In this document: one piece after another, positions 13,101 to 23,922 of the stretch
Layout: each line of letters begins with the position of its first letter
Position numbering within the stretch: position 1 is the stretch's first letter
Source: Salvator merianae
Taxonomy: Eukaryota > Chordata > Lepidosauria > Squamata > Teiidae
Reading direction: 5' to 3'
Length of the DNA: 64,000 nt
Assembly (NCBI GenBank): GCA_003586115.2
Contig: QVOM02000070.1
Location: 1,198,189 to 1,262,188 of the forward strand
Made by a program: the position numbers and the translations under genes
Notes under the pieces: generated by a model
Told to the model about the DNA's origin: nothing
What the model saw: the letters and a program-made list of their open reading frames with translations, nothing else
Database searches by the model: none

Positions 13101-16100
13101 AAGTATGGGGCTTGTATTCTGTAGCTGGGAGGCATGAGTCTGACCAGTGCTCCCAAGATTTTATTTGACAGGCTTTGCTTTAGTGGCTACTAACGCACAA
13201 GCCCTTTTAAGCCCCCTCAACATACATGATCTGTGTGTGAAAACAAGAAAAATAGTAGTCCACATTGAAACACCTTGTTCCTTTGAAGCAGGCAAAATGT
13301 CTTTGAAGCACCACCAGCTGATCACAGGTATCCTTTCTGGGAGCTTGCTTTTTGTTTGACAAACTTAAATGAAAAGGACTTTACTGTGTTTGAGGACTGT
13401 GTCTGCAGTGTACCACACTGTGTACTGTCACTTCTGCCACCTTTGTCCCTTATAGAGGCTGGTGTCAGTGGCTGGCAAATTTAGAAGCTGGTCTGATGGT
13501 CTTGAGGTTGTATGGCCCTCACTTTTCTAAAGATGGCTTCACTACTGCGCTTGTGTCCAGACAGGATATAAAACCCAGTATTATTCTGGCACTATATTGG
13601 GATTGTCGCACGTATCCAAGGCAATCCCAACATAGTCCCAACATGTTGGAGTGAAATTGTGGAATATTGCTATTCCAGGAAAAAGAACTCCTAACCCAGG
13701 TTTTCTTGAAATAGTGATAGTGCTTACCTTGTCTGGCATTTGTTCCCAGATTTTTCCTTCTGGAAAATGCCCTCTGCACAAGCACTGGGGCAAAACTGGG
13801 CTGAGAATACCCACTGCACAAGTGCAAGGGTGGGCGCTTGTGCACTTCCAGATATTTTTCGTCATATGGAGCAAGTGACAGACAAAGTAAGGACCGAGGC
13901 CTTACTCAGTGATTTCACTCTGCCATCTGTCAGGGCTGGCAAAAGACAATTGTGGGATCTGAAGAAGATCCCACATTTTCCTATATCTGGAGACAGCCTG
14001 GGAAACTTGCTCAGTCCGTGGAAAATGCAGGGAACCTGATTAAAAAGGCCAAAAGGGTCACTCTACTACTTTCCTACAGTCTTTAACCACTGGGTTTTGA
14101 CTAAGACAAGTTTCTGAAGACTGGGGGTAGTAATTCCCATGAGGAATTTGTGCTTAATAAGCAAAACACTTCATATTCATTTCTGTAGAAAGTGGCTCTG
14201 ACTTTGTGGAGAGAGGGGGGTTTGTTCACTTGGTTTTGAAAAATCAGAACTTGAACTGGGTATCTGTATTCATTCAGTATAGGGAGAGAAAATGGAAGTA
14301 GAGGAAGTGGGGAAGGGGAATTTAGTGGCAACTTGTTTATGAAATCATGAGTAGGCTAAGAGTGAACTTACACTATAGCAGCAATGCATAGGAAGCTTTT
14401 TCTTTCTTTAACGCCATCTGAGGACAGTGCTTTTGCTCAGGCACAGCAGGGATGCCTCACTGAAAGGAAAAGCTGATGGATTCCACTGAAGTAAAAGGAG
14501 TGGTCTGGTTTTCAGAGGCTCCTCAGGATTCAGAGTCTGGGGGAGTTCTGTTGGTGTTCTGTGTACCACAGCATCATTTTTGGATCTGCAAAGAGAGATG
14601 ATGAGAGCTTCGACATGCAGGAACTGGCCAGTGTAGTCAGTTTTCATTTTGGCTTTGCCCAGAATGTGCACATACTGTAAGCCTGCTTCCTCTTAAGTCA
14701 GGAACTTGATTTGTAGGCTTTATTTCAGAGGGCTTGTTCTCCCTCCCTCTTTCTATTGCAGACTGGATCTTTGTTATTGTGGTGATACTCGGGTTCTTTC
14801 TGGTTTTAATGCTCTTTGGGATCTGCTGGTGCCAGTGCTGTCCTCACACCTGCTGCTGCTACGTCCGATGTCCTTGCTGCCCTGAGAAGTGTTGCTGCCC
14901 TGAAGCACGTAAGTTTGACTTGTAGATCTTGCCCCCCCCCCTCCTCAGGAGCGAGAGGAGAGCCACTCTTGATCTCTGATGTGCCATATATTTTGTCTTG
15001 ACATTTGTAGTAGGGTTATTCAGGGGGGTATTCTTGTTAAGGCAGAATATCTGAGCTCTAGAGGCAGAGCTCAGTCACTAAGCAGCTTGTTGCCAGTTTA
15101 AAAGGCTTTGATATCTTTTTTGTCCACATGGTTTCATCAATGATACTGGAGAATTATGGATGCTCTGGCTGCCATGTGGCCTAGGATGCCTTTATGAAAG
15201 GGCGGGGCTATGTTTACGTACAGGGATTCCTGGCTTGGGTGTGTTCAAGCTCATGCTGTTTCTCTGTCAGTGCAGGATAAATCACTTTGATCTACAATTG
15301 GCTTTAAAGAGGTTCTCATGCCACTTAATGCAAATTATTGATCCTTTGCAACACTTTGTAGAATTAAGGCAGTGAAAAGGATAAGGAAGATGTGAAAAAA
15401 TGTCTATACATATACTTTTTTGTATTTTTTGACTTAGCTGGCATTCTGTGCTTTAACAACAACATAAAAACAGGTGGAAGCATATGACTATGTTAGACAG
15501 CGCTTTGCTTCTGCTATAAATGTACACTGTCATAGTGCATAAGAACATGCATCCTGAAAGTGGGCAGACCCCTTAATTGTATTTGCTGTTTGTCCTAATT
15601 TATGTTGTGAGCTAAATAATGGATCTGTCACAATTAGGTGTGTGCAAATCTGTTTCAGAATGCTTGAAATAGCTCCTCAGTGCTGTTAGGATGCCTGCAT
15701 TTAGCTTGGGCAACTAAAAGCTTGCAACTTTTCATAAGAGGCCGAAGGTCAGAACTTGTTCTGCATTTTGCATGGCTGTTTTGAATGCTGTTCTCTCTTT
15801 GAGACCTAACGCAACTCTCTTTTTTCAGTCTACCTTGCAGGAAAAGCTGCAACTACTGGGGCCCCTAGTGTTTATGCACCCAGCATCTACGCACCCAGCA
15901 ACCAGCTGAAGCAAGCTCCCCCAGGTGCTATGATGCATATGGTCCCAATGCCTCCCATATACAATGGTTATGGAGTAGATTATGACAGGGCCAGCTCAGG
16001 TAAGTGGCTACTGATAACTGACCTTATGCTGACCCAGAGTTGATTCCCGCCTGTGCTGAACTGATATGTTTAAAAGTCTGTGATGGTTGAGAACTTGGCC

Positions 16101-19100
16101 TTTGACACTCTTGATAATTAACACTTATCCTTGCTCTGTAGGGAGAGGATTGTTGTATTTGAACTTGTTGACTAATTTATTTTTATTATTACTAGCTTTT
16201 ATTGTGCTGCTTTTAATCAGTGCAACAAATTTCCTGAAGAGGTTAATAGACTCATCTTCACTGGAAGTCTCCAGTGAAAGGCTGGATAGAGGTCTGTTGG
16301 GCATGCTTTCACTTAGGATTTCCTGTGTAAAGTACATGGTGATCAGAGATCTTTATGATTAGTAAAAAGAGTCTGGATTAATTAAAATACAGAATTAAAG
16401 GTGCCAGAGTAGCAAATAGACCTCAAGATCGGTGGTGTGTGGTTATAAGAACCAGAAAGGTAGGCTTGCATTGTATTTTTTTTTGTCACCTGGCCCTGGC
16501 TGTGTGCCAATGCACTTTTAACACTCTTTGTTGTTTTTTGATTGCATTGCAGTTGGTGGAAACAGTTCCCAGGTGCCCCTTCTGAGAGATACAGATAGTG
16601 CTGCAAATGCTGGTAAGAACACAAAGGCAGAAGTGTTTGCTGGAGAAATAGTAGATGTGAACATTGTACCTTTGGTTGATCTGACATGCTTAGTTATGAC
16701 TTGGGTTTTGGTTGTACCAGTTTCATGAATTAACAAGTATCCAAGGTTCAGATAGCTCAAAAAGATGATAGGGGCTGTAAAGGGGTAGTGCTTCTTCTCC
16801 TATAGAATTGCAAAACTTCTGGTTCAATTGTATAGTTAGAATGTGGACAGCATCTCTAGATTATTATTTTTTTTTTTTTAGGAAGTGGCTTTGCATTTGA
16901 CTTTGTTGATTCAGGCCAGTAAATCATTTATTTATATTCAGGGTAATATATTATTCAGGACAGTAAATCATTTATTTATATTCTGTGCAACCATTTCATG
17001 GTGCTTCACATGGTGTGGTCTGTGTAGCTTAATGTGCAGTAAGAATGCAGTGAAAACAATGATTATAATACCCACTCAAACCTTAAATCAGGAGTGTTGT
17101 TGAATGGAAAAAAAGTGCCTGGATAAGAAGTTATCCTGTTGCCCTCACTTCTGTTTAGGGCATGAAGAAAGAGAAATCGAATAAATTGGCCCTTCCGTAC
17201 TGCATATGGCCAACATTCACTGCCATCAATGGATGTCTGAGCATTCTGCATATCTTATCTAGGAAGGGTCCAATCGCCCAGGTTCAAGGAAGCAGCCATA
17301 CTCCTGACAAACATTATTGTCAGAAGCAAATTCTTGTGGTATCCAGAAGTAAATTCTTTTCTAGATAGCATTCTAAGAGTTAGCTGACTCTTCTCTTCAG
17401 AGTCAAAGACAGCAAAAGTAGCTAAATAGAACTATAAATAGTATTGATCGAAAAACAACATAAAATAACAAATTAGAAGTAAAGCATTGATCCAGACAAC
17501 CAAAAATGGATACTTTAAGAGGTGGCAAACACTAAGTAAAGCAGTGTACAAACCTTCTTGGGTGCAGAGGTCCATATCAATAAACTATACATAGTTTGAT
17601 CAGTTGGTTAACTTGCATGTAGTTCTATTGGATATCTATCCCTGCATAGCCTAAGGTCGTGCAGCTCCACAGAGAAAAGTGTTACATTTATGTACTAGAT
17701 TTATGACTGCCCCATAAGCAAATTTCTTTGTGTGTCTCACTAAAGAATTGAATTTAGTTTGTTTTTGTTTTTAAATTAAAGCAGTTATTTAAAAATAATA
17801 AAGAGCTGAATCTATATATTATCGAAATATGATTGACAGGGGTTGTGGAGATGAAAAAGATCTTCATCTGGTATCTAAAAGTGATATAGGATAGATAATA
17901 GATGGGAAGGCTTATTTTGCAGTCCGGGTGCCATCACTGAAAAAGCCCTTTCCCTTTTGACCGTCCATTTGACTTCATGTGCTGGTATACTTAAATATAT
18001 GAAACAATGGTAAGAACAAGAGAAGCAAACAATGTCTCTGACAGAGGCTTGCTGTCCAGCAGAGAAGAGTTTTCACAGGTACATTCCTTAAAGGGATGTG
18101 CTCCAGGCCAGTCCATAGGACAGTGGTGGCGTTTTTGGAAAGATTTTCCTTTTTGTTTCAGAACTGCCCATGACTCGGGAGATGGGGTGTCCACCTAATG
18201 TCTGTTCTTGTTGTGCCATGTCCATCAGTGCTAGCAAGCAGGGCCCTGTGTGTGCATTACAGCAGGCTGAACAGGGCAGATAAAAAGTATGGAGGAGGAA
18301 GGTGCAGAATGAAAACAGAAGCTGCTGTGTTTCCAACTGCAGAGGGAGATTTTGGAGATAATGTTGCAGGGGATTAATATCTTGCTTGCCACCTTATGTG
18401 CCCGCTTATTTCTCATGGAAGAAGTAACAGCTTCCTGGGAGGAAAACTGCTCCCTCTGTCTTAAAGACTGCTCCTAATCTGTCTTTCCCAGCTGTGCGCA
18501 GTGGCTACCGCATCCAAGCCAATCAGCAGGATGACTCCATGCGGGTGCTGTACTACATGGAAAAGGAGCTGGCCAACTTTGACCCTACCCGCCCAAGCCA
18601 GACTAATGGGAGGCTTGAGAAAGGTACTTTGGGTCTTCTGTTTCTGTGCATAAACGAATTGTGGGTTACCTCAAAGTGGCCCAGAGTGCCAGAGTTATCA
18701 GGATAGCATGTTTAGCTGCTTCGCCTGGTTTGTTTATTGTAGCCCTGTGCTACGTAGGCCAATGACAGGAAGCATTCAGATTCTTGCTTTTTGATTGCAG
18801 CTTCTGTGATGAGTGAGTTGAGCTCTCTGCATGAAGATGATAGGCGCTATGAGTTGCGGCAGGGGCTGGGGCGACTGCGAGGCCAGGCCATGTCTCCCAT
18901 CAGTGACGTGGAGGAGGAGAGTGTACGGAGCAGTGAGAATCGGCGCTTGCTTCCTCCCGCTCGGCGTGAACGCTATGAGGATTCCCCACCACAGAGTTAT
19001 GCTCGGCGCCCTCGTTCTCGCTCGATGGACGCTTTGGATGATTTGGATCGGGATCCCTACCCTGGCCGACCGAGAAGTCGAGGCCGCCGTGGCTCTGATG

Positions 19101-20784
19101 ACGAACGGCGTCACCGCGACTATTCTCCCGACTCACGGAATGACTATGAGCATTACAGCGGACGGCGTAGTCGGAGTAGGGATGACCTGCAATATCTGGA
19201 ACAATCTCACTACGACGACCGGCTTTTGGAGGACGCGCTGCGGCGGAAGCAACGAGCAGGCAGCCGGGAGGAGCTGGAATACGCTAGTGCTTCAAGTGGA
19301 AAATCTGGAAATAGGAAAACCCAGGATGACAGGAATGGATTTCCACCACCGCCTCCACCTCCTTATACAGAGACTGAATCTGTTTCTTCCCGCGGCAAGA
19401 ATGACCGCAAGCTCCGGAGGGTAAGACTAGAAATTTTGCTAAGGTGGTGCATAACTGCGTTATCTTGTTCAGGATGAAATGGTAGAAGACTCCATCCTCT
19501 TCCAAACAAAGTAACTAAGTCACTGTTGTGTGTTAGGATGGAATTACAGAAGAGATTTCCTAGAATGCACCCCAAATCAAAGATCTAGTTTTAGAAAAAA
19601 ATCCGTGGAAAGGTTATAATAAATTAATGGAGTCCAAACAATTGGAGCTTTTTAAAAATATGCTCAGAGGCAGCTGAGAGAAGTTTAACCTAGGGAGAGA
19701 TCAGAGCTTTCTTGTTAGCTATAAAATTCTTTCCCCATAGCGATCCTTTACTTATTTTTGTTGAGGTATAGAAAATTAGGATTAATATTTCAAATTTCTG
19801 GTGCATGGATCTTGAGAGAGACTGGTTAGAACATCAGAACATAAGAGGAGCCCTGCTAGATTGGGCCACAGTCCATCTAGTCCAGCATCCTGTCTCACGC
19901 AGTGGCCCACCAGTTGCTTCTGGGAACTCTCAGGCAGAAGACAAAGGCAAAACACTTACCTGCTCTCAGTTCGCTGGAAATGGCCTTTAGAGGCATTCTG
20001 CCTGTCTCTCCAACTTGGTGGCAGTATCTAGGCACCAAATCTAGTAGCTATTGATATACTTGTCCTCCATGAATTTCTCTAACTCTTTCTGTCTGGTTGC
20101 TGTCACCACCTCTTCTGGAAGCAAATTCCATAGATCGCTGACCCTTTGGTTGAAAAACTACTTTCCTTTGTCCTGACTCTCTTGCCCATTAGTGTCACAG
20201 GGTTCTCCTTGGTTTTAGTGTTATGCAACAGAGAAAATAATTTTTCTCTATCCATTTTTTTCACACCATACATGATTTTATATACTTCAGTGAGATCACC
20301 TCTTAAATGTTATTGTTCAAGGATGATGAAGCCTAGACATTGCAGCCTGTTTTCATAAGGAAAGTGTCCCAGACTCTTGATCATTCTGGTGCCCTTTTCT
20401 GCACCTTTTCCAGTTCCACAATATCCTTTCTGAGGTATAGTGACCAGAATTGTGCACAATACTCCAAAAGTGGCCTCACCATAGATTTATAAAGAGCCAC
20501 AATCATGCTTGTTGAGAAGTTTCTGTGTGGTACACCATAATTTTCGTTTCATTGTTTTTACATTGCCTTTCCGCATAGTATTCTTACAGTGGCATGCAGT
20601 TACAATGAACAATTTAATATTTTTTAAAATCATTTTCTTGATTTAATGATATTTTGGGTGACAACTGCCTTGCATTCTTAAAATTAGATAGAATATAAAT
20701 GTCTTGAATTGCATTACTTAACCCCTCTGTGCTCTGTTTTCTTTACAGAACCATGCTGTCAGCAGGGAAAGTTTGGTGGTTTGA
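782..20784 (+). CDS. LSR: LSR (angulin-1), 5'-partial, nine coding exons
   Basis: Single-pass Ig-domain receptor. In the family it marks tricellular tight junctions by recruiting tricellulin, and it takes up triglyceride-rich lipoproteins. Coding exons: 782-1123, 8497-8616, 12488-12544, 14762-14908, 15829-15999, 16553-16612, 18492-18623, 18801-19420, 20749-20784, about 560 residues. All joins are in frame with GT-AG sites. The order is Ig-V domain (B-strand Cys codon 859-861, TrpLys after it, DSGVYYC F-strand Cys at 8550-8552), membrane-proximal linker, hydrophobic transmembrane helix, dense Cys cluster (likely palmitoylated), YAPS-type proline-rich stretch, a conserved [19 protein letters not shown] block, then an Arg/Ser/Asp-rich tail with [10 protein letters not shown] and SRSRDDL, ending SRESLVV, a probable PDZ ligand. 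The order and key blocks match the mammalian LSR that I know. The signal-peptide exon lies upstream of the window. Identity is nearly certain; exact use of the tandem acceptor at 8491-8499 is open. Confidence 0.96.
5255..5276. repeat. (AAAT)n microsatellite
   Basis: About five perfect AAAT units after a CCAA-type run, inside an LSR intron. Confidence 0.85.
7795..8035 (+). mobile_element. CR1-like LINE 3' fragment
   Basis: Has the phrases typical of CR1 3' ends: GGCTTCAAAAAGGTTTGGAT, then ATCAATGACTGCTTAACCCA and GGATGCTGGACCAGATGGGT. The last matches the GGATGCTGGACTAGATGG of the copies at 49650-50296 and elsewhere. It is a diverged, 5'-truncated copy in an LSR intron. Confidence 0.7.
8497..8616 (+). 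CDS. LSR: LSR exon: end of Ig-V domain
   Basis: Encodes the [14 protein letters not shown]-strand with the second disulfide Cys, and [12 protein letters not shown], the G-strand. The donor is GTAAGTC at 8617, and the exon is phase 1 at both ends. The acceptor is a tandem TAGAAG (8494-8499), so the exon may start at 8497 (adds Glu) or 8500; the latter gives the NADL reading familiar from mammalian LSR. Confidence 0.94.
8617..12487 (+). other. LSR: LSR intron, no recognised exon
   Basis: About 3.9 kb. It holds an AT-only low-complexity patch near 11165-11230, a CT tract near 11993-12012 and a T run near 12271-12290. Nothing coding was recognised. Confidence 0.65.
11165..11230. repeat. AT-only low-complexity tract
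   Basis: ATTAATAATAATAATATTAA and similar, almost pure A/T, in an LSR intron. Confidence 0.8.
12488..12544 (+). CDS. LSR: LSR exon: extracellular juxtamembrane linker
   Basis: A 57-nt exon between CTGTAG and GTACCA, phase 1 at both ends. It encodes a short linker with [10 protein letters not shown], matching the mammalian SG-AELLPGFQAG stretch. In mammals this exon is skipped in the alpha-prime and beta forms, and its length allows the same here. Confidence 0.9.
12545..14761 (+). other. LSR: LSR intron upstream of the transmembrane exon
   Basis: About 2.2 kb without recognised repeats or exons. Overlapping 100-codon open frames on both strands near 13519-14039 have no family resemblance. 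Confidence 0.6.
14762..14908 (+). CDS. LSR: LSR exon: transmembrane helix and Cys cluster
   Basis: Begins with Asp-Trp followed by about 22 hydrophobic residues ([19 protein letters not shown]), then [19 protein letters not shown] and a further Cys-rich turn. Phase 1 at both ends, 147 nt, with a TTGCAG acceptor and a GTAAGT donor. The Cys cluster just inside the membrane is a likely S-acylation site. Skipping would give a form without a membrane anchor, as in mammalian LSR-beta. Confidence 0.95.
14909..15828 (+). other. LSR: LSR intron after the transmembrane exon
   Basis: About 0.9 kb with a short C run near 14932-14941. I see nothing else in it. Confidence 0.6.
15829..15999 (+). CDS. LSR: LSR exon: proline/tyrosine-rich cytoplasmic segment
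   Basis: Starts [11 protein letters not shown] and has two YAPS-like repeats (SVYAPS, SIYAPS), then a Met/Pro-rich stretch to [12 protein letters not shown]. 171 nt, phase 1 at both ends, TTTTTTCAG acceptor and GTAAGT donor. It aligns with the LYAAGKAAT...IYAPS part of mammalian LSR. Confidence 0.93.
16553..16612 (+). CDS. LSR: LSR exon: short VPLLRDTDS segment
   Basis: A 60-nt phase 1-1 exon with an ATTGCAG acceptor and a GTAAGAA donor. It encodes [10 protein letters not shown], a conserved LSR block. Confidence 0.92.
16613..18491 (+). other. LSR: LSR intron with a 44-bp tandem duplication
   Basis: About 1.9 kb, AT-rich. It contains a T run near 16866-16879 and an imperfect tandem duplication starting at 16909 and 16953. 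No exon recognised. Confidence 0.6.
16909..16983. repeat. Imperfect tandem duplication, about 44-bp unit
   Basis: ATTCAGGCCAGTAAATCATT at 16909 recurs at 16953 with one substitution (GCC to GAC), followed in both by the same TATTTATATTC. The second copy is shorter. Confidence 0.75.
18492..18623 (+). CDS. LSR: LSR exon: [16 protein letters not shown] block
   Basis: A 132-nt phase 1-1 exon encoding [15 protein letters not shown] and the [10 protein letters not shown] segment, among the most conserved stretches of the LSR tail. The acceptor is CCCAG at 18487-18491, the donor GTACTT at 18624. Confidence 0.94.
18801..19420 (+). CDS. LSR: LSR exon: long Arg/Ser/Asp-rich cytoplasmic tail
   Basis: The largest exon (620 nt), entering in phase 1 and leaving in phase 0. 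Landmarks are [45 protein letters not shown] and a run of seven prolines before YTETESVSS. Arg-Ser and Ser-Arg pairs suggest phosphorylation and 14-3-3-type contacts, but that is inference. A 197-codon open frame in another register (18831-19424) is only a shadow of it. Confidence 0.95.
19825..20520 (-). mobile_element. CR1-like LINE 3' fragment, minus strand
   Basis: Read on the minus strand it ends with the CR1 signature (complement of AGAACATAAGAGGAGCCCTG at 19837 onward). It aligns along its length with the copies at 23923, 31452 and (inverted) 49650. It covers the last part of the reverse-transcriptase ORF, broken by frameshifts, plus the short 3' UTR, and sits in the last LSR intron. 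Confidence 0.85.
20749..20784 (+). CDS. LSR: LSR terminal coding exon, PDZ-type C-terminus
   Basis: TTTACAG acceptor, then eleven codons ending SRESLVV and TGA at 20782-20784. The same C-terminal residues end mammalian LSR. Phase 0 matches the GTAAGA donor at 19421. Confidence 0.93.
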   Translation, partial: NHAVSRESLVV

Positions 20785-21320
20785 CTGTATTTCTGCTTGT
20801 CCCTGGTAGAGAAAAGAGGCCATACATCTTGGATAGCAATAACAATGGTTTTGTTTTGTCAGGATTAGTTTTATTCATGAGGACTGAAGAGCAGGTGTGC
20901 ACCTACCTGGCTGTTGACCACAAAGGTCAGTTGGACAACACTGGAGGAAGTGACCTCATTTTTAACTACTGGTTTTCTAGTTTGTACTGCCAGAGAATTT
21001 AAGGAACCTTTCTTTTGGAACTCCCTTTCAATTTCAGGCATCGGGTTCAAGAGAAAGAAAGAAGTGTGTGACAAGTGGACACTCGATCCTCTGGTCCTTG
21101 CAATGATGAACATGGGATTCTGTTCTGCTAAAGGCCAAATAAGGATCTGTCCAGATTTTTATTTTAAAGTTCTGAAAATTGTTCTGAAGAGGACCTATTC
21201 AGCTGCAGAATTTTTTTTACACTTAGTTGTCCAAATTCATTTTATACTGAAGCTGTGCGTGCTCCTTTGTGTGTGTGATTTTTTTGTTTGTTTTAAAAAA
21301 AGAATTTGTAAATATCCTAA

Positions 21321-21450
21321 AGCAGAGGCAGAGAACCTGTAACCTTCCAGATCTTGTTGAACTTCCAGATCTGTCATCAATGAGCATTGGCCACCTGGTT
21401 GGGTCTTGCGGAAGCTAAACTCAAGCATTTTCACGGATAAGCACAGGTCT
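21321..21450. repeat. Dispersed reptile repeat, diverged
   Basis: GCAGAGAACCTGTAACCTTCC, then ATCAATGAGCATTGGCC, resembles a common squamate repeat that reads AACCTGTGGCCCTCCAGATG. Related text appears inverted near 39320-39455 and 61852-61905. The family name is uncertain. Confidence 0.4.
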
Positions 21451-21527
21451 CTACTTCTGCGATAAAGTCATAAGCCACTGAGTTTTTTAACCTACATATT
21501 TTGAGATTACTATATTATGGAAAAAAA

Positions 21528-21533
21528 AATAAA
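21528..21533 (+). terminator. LSR: Poly(A) signal for LSR
   Basis: AATAAA inside an A-rich run about 740 nt after the LSR stop codon. It is the first canonical hexamer downstream. Confidence 0.55.
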
Positions 21534-21545
21534 ATGAGTAGAATC

Positions 21546-22890
21546 TAAGTCTTGGCTACATGAATGGAGATGTTTCTCCTACCATAGTGGACAGTGGTAT
21601 TCTCCCTATGACCCCTATTATCTATTTCACTTTTAAGACAAAGACTTTCTCCAGTTTCCTGCACCCTTCCTCACACGTTTGTCTCTTGCCAAGACTAATA
21701 CTTTCTGTCTGTTTGCTGCATAGAATGATAGTTGCTCTGCTATTAATAGACAGGCACCACCCGTTAAGCATTGGTTTTCATTGCCAAAAAAGTATGAATA
21801 TAGGTTTTCAGTATTTGTCTTTACTCTTTTCCACAAAAAGTACCGAAATCATGGCTTTGTTAGAACTCCACAGCACTTCATGAGCTGGGAGGTGTTTCTC
21901 TCCCCCCATCCTGCTGACTGAGTAGAGGAAAAAAGTTTGAGCTACCTTTTACTTCTTTTCTGTCCTTTCTACCACTATTTTTCATTTCAAAATGTAACCC
22001 CATTTTAGTTAATCTTTCACGTGCCCATTTTCATCTTCTGTTCAGGTGGAACCATAGTGTTCTCAGAGTGCCCAGCAGGTGGCAAACAAACAATTACTAG
22101 TGCTGGGAATTTTACTGGAGTAGTTCTTCCCTTGCAATACAATGGGTCCTTGTGGGCATGGTGGTTGGCAATGCTAAAGCATGTAATTTACAGTCTGGCC
22201 ACAAGAGGGACAGGCTGGGACTTGGACATTCACATGTCATGTTGCGTGACCAAGTGCTGCAAAGGTACACAATTGAAAAACCTAAAAGCAATAGAGGACA
22301 CAGACCACATAGGCACACGCAAGCCCAAGATGAGAGATGATGTTTCTGAATGAAAAGCAAAAGGCTTGGTCTCTGGTGTGGACATCGTCAGCAATATCAA
22401 TCCACAGAAGCACATAGCTCCCTACTATATTAAAGCAGATGTTGAATATTTCAGTACTGGATTGCATGTCAGCTGTGATTACATTTGATAAGAATTGACA
22501 TGCAGTTGTGCCTAAATAGCTGGCAGTATTTTACTGTGGCAACAAAATATAGATTCAGAAAGTTCAGAGTTCAGCGGCTGAACTACTTATCAGTTATGTT
22601 ATGTCAACAGTTAGAGGCTCTAAGCTCTAACTCTAAATGAGGCTCTAAATGAACTCAGTAGGGCATACTACCAAAGAGATGGAAATAGGGTTGCTGTCAA
22701 ATTTTAAGGCAAATATTTGTTGTCAAAAATGAACATTAGGCAGGTGACATTTTGCAAATAAGCCTCCAGTTGTACTGTAAAAAAATAGTTTCTGGCAGTA
22801 AGGGTAAGAATCTGTCTTGCAGGGAAGCCTTTCAGTGGACCATGTAAAAAGTAAGCTTGACCACATCAGTGGCATTTTGGCCAAAATTGT
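21546..22890. other. Intergenic, no recognised gene
   Basis: Downstream of LSR. Short overlapping open frames on both strands show no family resemblance. No conserved exon or promoter was recognised. Confidence 0.6.
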
Positions 22891-22892
22891 AC

Positions 22893-23078
22893 TTTGTTGT
22901 TGTTGAGTGTCACCAAGTCCTGGCTGACTCCTGGTTGATTGCATGGGCACCTCTGTGCAGTTTTCTTGACAGAGATATTGAAGTAGTTTGCTTGCCTACT
23001 TCTGGGGAGAGATTGGGGATTGAACTGGCAATCCTCTGTTTTCCAGGCAGTTTGCTGTACCACTGAGCTGCTTCTACC
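22893..23078 (-). mobile_element. tRNA-derived SINE, minus strand
   Basis: Contains GTGCAGTTTTCTTGACAGAG and GGGGATTGAACTGGCAATCC; the complement of the latter gives a B-box-like AGTTCAATCCC. Three other copies of the family lie at about 34190-34330, 59868-60052 and 62160-62338. Confidence 0.75.
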
Positions 23079-23097
23079 CTTCTGGCATGTTCTCAGA

Positions 23098-23202
23098 CAG
23101 TGGTTCTCCATATATTCCTGAACTACAACTCCCAGTATTCTGTGGGAGCTGCTGTTCAAGATATCAGTCATCATCCTGATAATTGCAGTCTGAGAACCAT
23201 TG
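23098..23202. mobile_element. Short MITE, hAT-like ends
   Basis: Begins CAGTGGTTCTC and ends GAGAACCATTG, inverted repeats matching 10 of 11. About 105 bp. No clear 8-bp target duplication was found, so the class is tentative. Confidence 0.55.
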
Positions 23203-23922
23203 CTGTAGGATGACAAGTTGATGTAGCAATAAAGTCTTTTGCAACTTAAATGTACAGATTAAAAAGTTGGTGTGATTTACAGCTGCAGGTTGGTTTTGGG
23301 CTGAAGCTATTTTAATGAGGAAAAATGCTATATGATGAAGTAATTTAGTTCACTAACCAAGCAGCAAGGACTAATTTTATAATATTAAATTAAAATATTT
23401 TTGGAAGTCACTGAATTTTGAGTAGCAGTTTAATAATAATACTATGTGATGATAGTGTGTACTGAATTTACCCTTTAAAAAAAGCCCTATATACAGCGAG
23501 CCACGTATTACATGGCTTCTTCTGCTATACAGTTATCAAGATAGGAAAAAGAACTTGCTGTTACGTGTGTGCAGTACAGATCACGAACATCATTCATTTT
23601 ATACTATAGTTGTGTACTAAAATCTTGGGTTGAAAAATAACTGGAAATGTTGCTAGTTCTGGCTGCTTGTATTCACAAAGGAATACTTCTATTTTTGATC
23701 TGATATTTCTAGGACAAATTCTCAAGCCTCCCTTTTCTTTGTGTTCTGATCACAGGCTGAATTACTTAAAATGCTGAGTCACTAAAATCCAGGTCAGCAA
23801 TGAGGCAGACAGCAACTAGGCCTCACATTTGCAGGCATATCATTTGCATGATAATCACTGTGGGGGCATTGAATATGTCTACTTCAGAGTCATAGTGGTT
23901 TTCACAATTATGCTCCTTCATT

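Larger units (their letters stand above)
20785..21545 (+). other. LSR: LSR 3' UTR
   Basis: No earlier canonical AATAAA was seen between the stop codon and 21528, giving a 3' UTR of roughly 760 nt. The stretch 21321-21440 resembles a dispersed reptile repeat. The exact cleavage site is inferred. Confidence 0.6.

Noticed and set aside
18831..19424. 197-codon frame inside LSR
   Set aside because: Shadow of the long LSR tail exon in another register; splice sites and conserved motifs support the other frame.
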